This document shows positions 56,407 to 64,000 of a DNA stretch of 64,000 nucleotides, in pieces; within the stretch, counting starts at the first letter, position 1; every line of letters begins with the position of its first letter. The stretch is from Leptasterias polaris. Lineage: Eukaryota; Echinodermata; Asteroidea; Forcipulatida; Asteriidae. The stretch lies in assembly GCA_037783415.1 (NCBI GenBank), contig JAZGTN010000150.1, positions 1,736,001 through 1,800,000 on the forward strand, read 5' to 3'. The notes below the pieces were generated by a model that was given only the letters and a program-made list of their open reading frames with translations, had not been told where the DNA came from and made no database searches. A program made the translations under genes and the position numbers.

Positions 56407-59400
56407 ATGGGGTTTAACTGTTTCGATGAAGGTGATGATGATGATATCCAGCTGCTAAGAACAGGGCGAGACATTCGCGTTTTACTACTTACTGGTGGGG
56501 ATGTCCGCCAAGAAGCTTCATCAGCTTCTGTGTTATCATTGCCAGGCCCATCATCATCAAGCAAAGATGACAGCAAGGTAACAAAAATCCTTCTGTTTGT
56601 TGCCAAATATGAAATGTGTCAATATTATTATTATTCACACAAGAGCAAATGTAATATGGACAAATATAGCGCTTCTGCATCCATATCCATGAGGCTGTAG
56701 GCAAATGTGGAGTGCATATGGGATTTAATAGATCTATCTTCCAGTGCCTTTCTCACTTGCGACACACAAAGTTTTAAATGTTAGACTATTATTTCATGAC
56801 AACAGCATGTTCCATGCGCAAGAAATTTAGTACTTTATTTTAACTTACAACATATCAATTTTGGATAAGTTTTAGTCTGAAATTTGGCAAAGGTGGTACC
56901 AATCCTTGTCCCTTGTGAGAACTATTTGGACTCATCTTGAGACTGCCAAAAATTCAGCTGATGATTTCTGTTAATTGCGACAATCAAATCAAACAACAAC
57001 ATGAACTTATAAAACGGAAACCATTGTTCGAAAACATGGACACCATTTTTTGTAACTTTTTCACAGGTTAGTTTTATGATGTGTGTGTTTTTGAAAATGT
57101 AATGAATTCATTCTTCAAAACCAATGAATCATACCTTTAATATTATCATTTACACAGCTGACTGTCAGGCCTTCTTGTTGGAGTGACAAAAATGTGCAAG
57201 ATCCCCCACCCTCTTGTGACAAATGCTTAAAATAGTTTAGGCTGCAGACAAAGGAAATACATTTCTATGATTTCCAATTTCATTAATGCTTTTTTTTGTT
57301 TTGCTATTTCATTTTTTGAATTTCTCTTAACAGAAAGCACCAACATTTGATGTCAAGGCACTTATTAAAAGTCATCCGAAGGGAACATCCATTGAAATGG
57401 AGTACGACAAAAACAAAACTGTCACAACAGAGACAAGACTAATGTTAACAACAATTGTGTGTGCAGAGATGGTTAAGCGGTTTTCATAGTAAGTTTGCAT
57501 GATTTATAAGAAATATAGTTGCAGCATAATGGTGGGTCAGTGGGGGTTTCCTCCATTTGTTTTAGACGCATTGGTTTGTATGTCCAGGCTCATGCATCCT
57601 CTTATGAATTTGTTATAGAGTTCTATGTAACTCATATACATGTATAAATTTATAGAACTAAACAAAAGTTTATTATTAAACTTTTATAGAATCTTGTTAG
57701 TTGATGACCTGTGGAGATCTCTAGCAAGCACGTTTTAAAATGACATGTCAATAGTGGAAATTTGAGAATATTGATGAAGTTATGAACAAATTTAAACATT
57801 GGGTCGCCATTAATTTCTACCTGGAGTTGCAAGGAAAACTTTTTAACATTATAGCCTGGTGATCAATATGCCATCATGGACTTTGATGCCAATTAGGTTC
57901 CCAATATTAACCATTAGCGATTCTCAGATTGTCCAAGCTTAATATATGGTTGGTTCATTGTACATATACATGGAATGTGCTGGTAGTATCATCAATACTT
58001 TGTTATTTTATGAAACTTGCAGCTACCCAACAAGAGACCAGAAGGTGATGGTCTCACAGAACATAATTGAGGCCTATCCAAACCTATCTTCTGCCAACGT
58101 GAATTGCCCTTATGTGAGTGTTTATACAACATGTAATGTACTTGCAATTCATTCACAAAAAGCCCAGATTTCTAAAAATTTAAGATTAATTTCTCCACAA
58201 TTTAAAGACTAGAATTTCAAAAGTTGGTTTAATAATAGTCGGTTTTTATACAGCACTTTATCACACTGTATCAAAGCACTTCAACATTATTATCCCTGGT
58301 CACCTGGCCATTTATTTCATTTCTTAAACTATCTCAGCTCCCTGGGGAGTATACAGCCGGTGACTGCGAATATGAAGCGCTCCAAGCTGATCATTCACAT
58401 AAACTATCTCTACCCACAAACGTACCCATTTTACCCCTGGGTGAAGAGAAGCAATTGTAGTTAAGTGTCTTGCTCAAGGATTCGGACCCACACCCTGATG
58501 ACTTTTTTTTAGCCACCAGAACTTGAGTCCGGTGCTGTCTGTTAACCACTCGACCACGACATCCCACATATCCCCATATGTTGCTTTTTACCTCTGTGCC
58601 AATCAGTATTTCTCTTCCCCCCCCCCCCCCCAATCCACCTCCACACCCTCTCCCTACCTCTACCCTACCTCTCCCCACCCAACCCCATCCACCTGCACCC
58701 CCAGGCAAACTGAATCTGAACAGATGACAAAAATGAGGAGTGAGTAGAAGTTTAGTGGACATATTGAACACAATAAAGCTGGAGTTCACATTAACCCATC
58801 TGCATAAATAACTTATTACTTTTACACTTCATTTCTGTAGGACGTTTGGTTTGATCCCAGCGATTCCTCAAAAGGCCATATAAACACAAAATTCAACACA
58901 TTGAGACGATCTCTACCAAAGTCGGAGCAACAACGACCAAGGAAGAGTAAACTGACCCCAGCTGAAGTGATTCAACACGAGAAGAAATGTAAACCGAGCC
59001 AAAAGAGGACATTTTCACAACGGGAGGAAATTCCAGAAGGTGAAGAGAAAGAGCTGAGCCTCTTTTGCAAAAGATCTTCCCTAGAAAAGAAGCAGGAGAT
59101 AATTGCAGCTATGGAGAAATCATTCAACAATCGTCGAAATTGGATTCAATCAGAGTCACCTTGTGTGGCCGACATCCTCAAGAGATATCCAAGGTTCCAG
59201 AACATCTCAACACTTGTGAGTTCTACTACCTAATGCCGGTTTATACTTGAGAAAATCAGAGTGGGCATTCATACTTTAAAACAAAAATTATACACGCTGA
59301 CTTTGCATGTGCGGTGTACAATTCAAACTTTTGAAACTGTTGTAGTACCGCTCCGGTGCCCTTTTGCACGAAATGGCCGAAGAAAGCAAAAGTTTGCTGC

Positions 59401-61782
59401 ATTTTTAGAATAATTTAATGAATCAAACCAGAAAGCAAAACAAAGCAAGCACATTATATAACTTTAAGGCCATTCTGTTTGCATATCTTGAACTAAACCT
59501 CGCCATTTGTCTTAATTACTGGGTGTATGCATGAAAAAATGTTTGTCCGACTATGCAACCGATCAGTGTGTACAAACTATTAATCTTCAAAAAGTGTGTG
59601 TTTGCGAATTTAGATTTACATACTGCGCTTCTCTTCACGCGCTGTGGACTGCAAAAAATAGTTTTCTAATTTCCCTGTGTTTTCTCTTGTTTTCTTAATA
59701 GGTTGACCAAGAATTTCGATTAATGTTTTCTGAGCAAGCCGCCTCGAAACTGATTTCCACCTGGGAAACGAGGTATGTGCCTGGGATTATTCACATAGCC
59801 AAAATGTCGAAAGTGACCAAGATTTCATCCCTCTTGGATGAGCTCTTCAATCCTCACTGTGGAATGATGGATGAGGCTGAAGCTGATGACTACAAGCCAC
59901 CATCAGGTAAAGTGACTAGCCTAATATGCATTGAGACAAAACTGTTGCAACATATAGCAGCAAAGATAATTGCAATGGTGCAACGGGGGTGGGGGGGGGG
60001 ACTGTAGTCCAACTTAACCTCTCCTCCCTCCAAATATGACCAGAAAGTGCACTGTAAATGTTGTTATTCATCTTTGCAAAAGAAAACACAAATCTTGCAT
60101 GAAAGCACAGAAAATTTGTTCATGCAACAGTTTAGTCCCTGAATTGGGATATTGAAATAGTTTTATTTTACCCACCTCCCAGTAAGCTCAAGCACTCTGC
60201 ATATTATGCTCCACGGTATACGGTCAACATTCTATAACTTTTGCACGTTCTACAAATGTTTAATTTGCATGTCGCATGCGGAAAGGCATTGAAGCACAGT
60301 TACTAATTAACATGCAAGCAGTGGGTTACAAAAGCTACGCCCCAATTACCTCATGGGATATGGATGCAGAAGCACTACATTTTTCCATATTCAACTCAGG
60401 AAAATATTCTTACCATTGCACTCATAAACATTCTTTTGTGTAGTATATGCCATGTACACAGTGTATAATGTTATATTATGTTGTTTCTTTAGATGTGATG
60501 TCCTTCTATGCATTTCTCCTTCTTATTCATCTTTTGCCATCCCAGACTTCAAAAAAAAGTTCCATTGCAGACTCTATGGACTACTTTCTAGTGATGAAAT
60601 CGGTATGTCTTTTGGTCTTTATCAAAAATACAAAGGGTCCATTCTACTGATAGACCATTTGTGCACACCATTCAATACCATTTGAACAGTGTTATCAGCA
60701 AGTTGATGAAGTTGTTCCACCGTTTGAAACCATTCAAATAATTCTGAATGCCAAGGTGTATTAGGGTAGCTATACAGTTGGTGTGCTAATTGATCTGGCA
60801 TGTGAAAATGACACAAAAGAATTTTGTTCTACTGAGACTGGTCATTCAAGACCACTCTATAACTTTATCATAAACAATGTCCAGATGAGGTTTTGTATTC
60901 AGCTGTCCTACCATTCAAAACCATTTGGTGAGCCAGGGCATAGCACATCTGTTCCACCATTTGAAACCATTTGGGTGAATGGTTTTGAGTAGTCACTCAG
61001 CTCCCCAGAAAAAGGCACCACGAATAGGAGGGTTAAGTAGGAAACAGTTCTTTATGCTGTATAGACCTTGCCCACATACGTCACATATCGCAAACTTGGT
61101 GTTTAAAAAACTTACATTTTGGTGGTTACCTCCCCATAAGTACACAAGGTTGGGGGTTATTGTAAACATTTAACATATTTGAAACTTTATAATCGCAAAA
61201 TAGCAATTCATTATTTGGATTCATTTTTCTAGGTAAAATCTGCTTGAGCATGGACGATGCATCTTTAAATTTGGAAATTCAGTTGTAAAAAACAGTAGCT
61301 GATTTTTTCGCACAATCTTCAGGTCCTGCTTTTTGCTGGTTAATTCAAAAGAGAAATAAAATAATTTCACAAATGAACTTTTCATGATTGTTTTTAATTT
61401 TAATATTCCACACCTTTAGGTTGGTACTAATGTAGAGGACTACCTGCGAGTAAGAAAACAAAAGGGCCATCAAACCACCCAACCGTATCTTCTCTGCCTT
61501 GGAAGTCGGGAATCACCATCACAGTTTTTTGTGATAGTTGACTCCAACGCAGTGCCATGTAGGAATGATATAACCAGTGCAGTGGACAAGCTATTTAAGC
61601 TCCATTATGTGTTTAACCTACACTATACCAACGAATTGGTCTCATTTTTTTCCTTCCTTGAAAACTATGTGTACCATGTTAATGTACCAAACTCAAAGGT
61701 ACCCGTTCGGGTGAAGGAACTGATGACTATAGCATCACAGCACTGTCACAGTCTCTGTACCAAAAAGAGCGCTAGCAATTGA
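56407..61782 (+). CDS. SAMD3-like protein of Element 3 without SAM domain, intact (489 aa)
   Basis: Exons 56407-56577, 57334-57488, 58023-58113, 58841-59215, 59702-59906, 60493-60602 and 61420-61782 (TGA). All boundaries are GT-AG and the phases join (0,2,0,0,1,0), giving 490 codons. The ATG lies in an exon whose acceptor is at 56378; it starts MGFNCFDEGDDDDIQLL and replaces the SAM exons. Then FDVKALIKSHPKGTSIEMEY corresponds to exon 4 of Element 1, YPTRDQKVMVSQNIIEAYPN to exon 5, DVWFDPSDSSKGHINTKFNT and the lysine-rich segment to exons 6-7 (fused here), VDQEFRLMFSEQAASKLIST to exon 8, the short FYAFLLLIHLLPSQ exon to exon 9, and VGTNVEDYLRVRKQKGHQTT onwards to exon 10. No stops or frameshifts, unlike the surrounding debris. 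Function unknown. A SINE lies in its third intron. Confidence 0.8.
58226..58567 (-). mobile_element. tRNA-derived SINE, minus strand
   Basis: On the minus strand the 5' end (58565 downwards) reads GTCGTGGTCGAGTGGTTAAC, an A box typical of Leu/Ser tRNAs. GGACTCAAGTTCTGG follows, like a CAA anticodon arm, and then a B box, GGGTCCGAATCC (one base from GGGTTCGAATCC). The body contains TTGAGCAAGACACTTAACTA. The 3' end near 58235 reads GTGCTGTATAAAAACCGACT and then ATTATTA, the TATTA-type tail of such SINEs. A T8 run splits the tRNA-like head (58502-58511). It lies in an intron of the Element 3 gene, opposite to it. Confidence 0.75.
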
Positions 61783-61828
61783 TAAAGCTGTGATTGACAC
61801 ATCCATGTATGAAAATGAGGGAAATTTT

Positions 61829-62125
61829 GGTAAGGTCCCTAGAATGACATGCAAAAAATCTGCTAAAATCCAAGTAATGGAATTATGCCTAATTTGTATA
61901 AATAAAAAAATTCCTATTAATTTAACATGTTTCCATCCAATTGGTCATAACTTTGCAATGTTCACAAGATTGCTAATCCCTTGACTAGGGTGTCATAATT
62001 TGCGTAATTTCAAAATGGCTGCCAATTTCATGAGTTTACATTGATTTGGTCAAGTGGTGTTTTAGACACATTTCCGTTAACTCGGATTTAGTGTACTTTT
62101 AGTATGTCATTCTAGGGACCGTACC
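61829..62125. mobile_element. MITE family F (297 bp)
   Basis: Left arm GGTAAGGTCCCTAGAATGAC and right arm ending TCATTCTAGGGACCGTACC are inverse over 22 bp with one mismatch. A TTTGG / CCAA extension may lengthen the repeat. No ORF. Confidence 0.82.
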
Positions 62126-62499
62126 AATATGACCAAATGCAATGTGGTTTGAGGTCATCAAACCACAACTTTCTTGACTTCAGTTGTACAAAAGTTGACA
62201 TGGACCAGTGCTAATACCATAGCACACAATTGAGTTTGGTTTATTAATATCGAACAGTGCATTTAAACACTGTGAACTGATGTGGTTTTTAAAAGTTCTT
62301 TCTCTTATTGTTAACATGGAGCATGAGACATTTTAAAGCTCACAGTTTAAGTGTTTTATTGTTAGGAGTGCTAGTTTACAATATCACAAAATACTTTTTT
62401 TCCAAGTATTGAACATGTGAAATAGTGTGCAGCCTTTTGTAACGTTGTATCTTTCTGTACAAGCCCATATGACATGAGATATGACCTTGCTTTTAGTCA

Positions 62500-63185
62500 G
62501 GTGGCTTAGTTAAAAATGTCAATATTTACTGGACAGTGGACAAAGGCACCATTTTGGGCACAAAGCTTCCTTAGAGCTCACTAATTAATGTTATGATCTG
62601 GGTTTTCAAATTCAAAAGTTTACCCCCTTTGTTTTGTACACATGGAAGGGGGGGGGGGGGGGTTAGGACATAACTCAGTTAGGATGGAAGTGCAGGAATA
62701 AGACTTAAATAATGCTGTAGCCCTACCCTAGTCAAGACTAATCACGAAGTTTGAGATCTTACTCTCTTAAGAATTAATTATTATCAATTGTTAAGTTTAA
62801 AAATTAACCCATATTTTTTGTACACACCGTTGGTTGTCTATTGTTGCTGCGATTGTTTGTACAAAAATTTACAGCTAGATATTAAATCTTAAAAAGTCAA
62901 TAACAAATTATTCCTAGGAAGGTAAGATCTCAAACTTAGCAAGTTGTCCCTACTAGGGTAGGGCTACTAAATTTTGTAAGTACTATATCTGCACTTTCTT
63001 CCTAACTGGAGTTATGTCCTGCCCCCCTCCCATGTGTACAAAACAAAGGGGAAAACTTTAAAATTTGAAAACCTGGATGGACTCCTTTACTAACATTAAT
63101 TAATAGACCCTAAGGAAGCTTTGTGCCAAAATTTGACGGTGCTTTTGTCCATTATGTCCAGGTAACTTCACTAAGCCACATGGCT
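62500..63185. mobile_element. Foldback-type element with arms of about 260 bp
   Basis: The left arm (about 62500-62760) and right arm (about 62925-63185) are inverse copies. Shared words include GTGGCTTAGT, GGCACAAAGCTTCCTTAG, ATTAATTAATGTTA-like, TTTGTTTTGTACACATGG, GACATAACTC, GTAGCCCTACCCTAGT and TTTGAGATCTTAC. The spacer is about 165 bp and AT-rich. The left arm carries a G14 run (62648-62661) where the right arm has a shorter C run. No ORF; arms this long are typical of foldback elements or a large MITE. Confidence 0.85.
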
Positions 63186-63330
63186 ATTACAGTTCCTGGG
63201 TGTGTGAATTGTTTATACCAAATACAGAAGTGACCATTGTTGCACAAAAACGTACAGGGGTAGGACAAATTGAGAAGGTTTTGTAATTGTGAAAAGCACT
63301 TACTTTCAATTGCACAGTACAACACAAATA

Positions 63331-63562
63331 TAGACCCATTGCACAACGTGCAGCACACTTGCACACGCTTCTCCCGTCCGCCATTTTTTGTGTCAAAATG
63401 TGCACAAAAGGATGTACATGTGTTTACGCACCTCCGAACAATGCGCGTCTACCATTTCTGCCTTTTGGGGGGAGTCCATTCCTTTTGTGCATGTTTTGAC
63501 ACCCAAAATGGCAGACAGGAGACGCGCGTGTATGTGCGCTGCGCGTTGTGCAACGGGTCTAT
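63331..63562. mobile_element. MITE family C, copy 2
   Basis: Starts TAGACCCATTGCACAACGTG and ends TTGTGCAACGGGTCTATA. The arms extend inward over CGTCCGCCATTTTTTGTGTC on the left and GACACCCAAAATGGCAGACA on the right. Better preserved than copy 1 at 30543-30787. Confidence 0.87.
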
Positions 63563-64000
63563 ACGTGTGTACTGTCGTTATTCTGCAAAAATGGACTGAT
63601 AAATGGAAATTTGGGTGATCCTTAGGCTTCAAACAAACAAAATTCTATCAGTTATTTTGTACACATAAATACATGTACAGTGCTTGAATTTTATTGTTGA
63701 GGCGGTATTTTTTCTGAAATATTCAGATATTTCACTTGGGATTTGTACATTAAAAAAGTACCACTTTTGCCGAGTACACCACTTTTGAAAATGATAACGA
63801 ATTATGTTGATCAATACCAAAAAATTATCACGCACACCTTCTAAAAATGTTCAATTGTTTGTAATTTAATGATTTGGTAAAATTGATACTTATTGGCTGC
63901 GTGCACTTGTTAAATATTGTTGAAAGCCATAATTGATGTTGTCAGTTGATGAGGGTTTGAAAAGTACTACAAAGGATTCTATCATTAGCTCTTTTTCAAC

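Larger units (their letters stand above)
53732..64000 (+). mobile_element. Element 3: SAMD3-carrying element without transposase, right end not reached
   Basis: Starts CACTCTAAAAACTTAAGTGT. AAGTGTT words, some near-inverted, recur in the next 150 bp, again a private subterminal word. It inserted into Element 2, which had inserted into the TTF-type gene, so three layers are nested. It contains an intact SAMD3-like gene of seven coding exons but no SAM exons, C2H2 fingers or MHDLLEG core between 53732 and 64000. A right terminal repeat was not found by eye, nor were the missing Element 2 exons, so the element probably runs past the window; its 3' part is swollen by other inverted-repeat insertions. 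Confidence 0.7.
61783..64000. other. 3' region of Element 3 with stacked inverted repeats
   Basis: Downstream of the stop codon lie three inverted-repeat elements in a row (61829-62125, 62500-63185 and 63331-63562), separated by AT-rich sequence. From 63563 to the end I see no gene and no CACTCT-type terminus. Confidence 0.5.

Noticed and set aside
58480..58567. Functional tRNA-Leu gene on the minus strand
   Set aside because: The head is interrupted by a T8 run, has a mutated B box and is followed by a SINE body and tail.
58391..58789. Glycine-rich minus-strand frame (also proline-rich plus-strand frame 58523-58747)
   Set aside because: Produced by a C-rich low-complexity run and SINE sequence in an intron of the Element 3 gene.
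60622..61173. Short frames between exons of the Element 3 gene
   Set aside because: They lie in the last intron, have repetitive CCATTTGAAACCATT words and no motifs.

Overview
This window comes from a eukaryotic nuclear genome, most likely a marine invertebrate. Coding regions are split by GT-AG introns, most of the sequence is AT-rich and non-coding, and it is full of transposons, MITE-like inverted repeats, a tRNA-derived SINE and satellite DNA. The repeat styles resemble those I associate with echinoderms and other Ambulacraria, but that placement is inference.

Layout. Bases 1-14880 are a long-monomer satellite (units of about 0.7-0.83 kb, 20 copies) with higher-order repeats of about 2.33 kb and 3.755 kb. 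Every copy keeps the same short reading frame open. Bases 14881-20985 hold little recognisable sequence apart from a 24-bp minisatellite at 18.5-19.5 kb. A diverged array of about 240-bp repeats (20986-32535) is split by a complete 9,941-bp DNA transposon, Element 1 (21277-31217), with CACTCTAAAAA termini and a TA target duplication. Bases 33-46 kb are a graveyard of partial genes: two exons of a further SAMD3-like copy, decayed coiled-coil ORFs, duplicated repeats, a DUF4806-like gene, a LINE 3' end, a broken piggyBac transposase and several MITEs. At 45962 a TTF-type zinc-finger gene starts and is cut at 46601 by Element 2. Element 2 is cut in turn at 53732, inside one of its own coding exons, by Element 3. 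Neither right end is visible before base 64000.

The main result is the shared design of these elements. Elements 1 and 2 each carry two genes on the same strand: a multi-exon SAMD3-like gene with an N-terminal SAM domain, and a transposase-like gene (two C2H2 fingers plus a DDE-like core with an MHDLLEG motif) lying wholly inside the intron after the second SAM exon. Splice phases join the SAM exons cleanly over the transposase in both elements although the proteins are strongly diverged. Element 1's SAMD3-like gene is an intact 10-exon, 493-aa model. Element 3 has an intact 489-aa SAMD3-like gene with neither SAM domain nor transposase. Both transposases have a single frameshift in this assembly. 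The elements share terminal bases but carry different short subterminal repeat words, which suggests related but separate families that nest inside one another.

All family names are by recognition of motifs; no database search was run.
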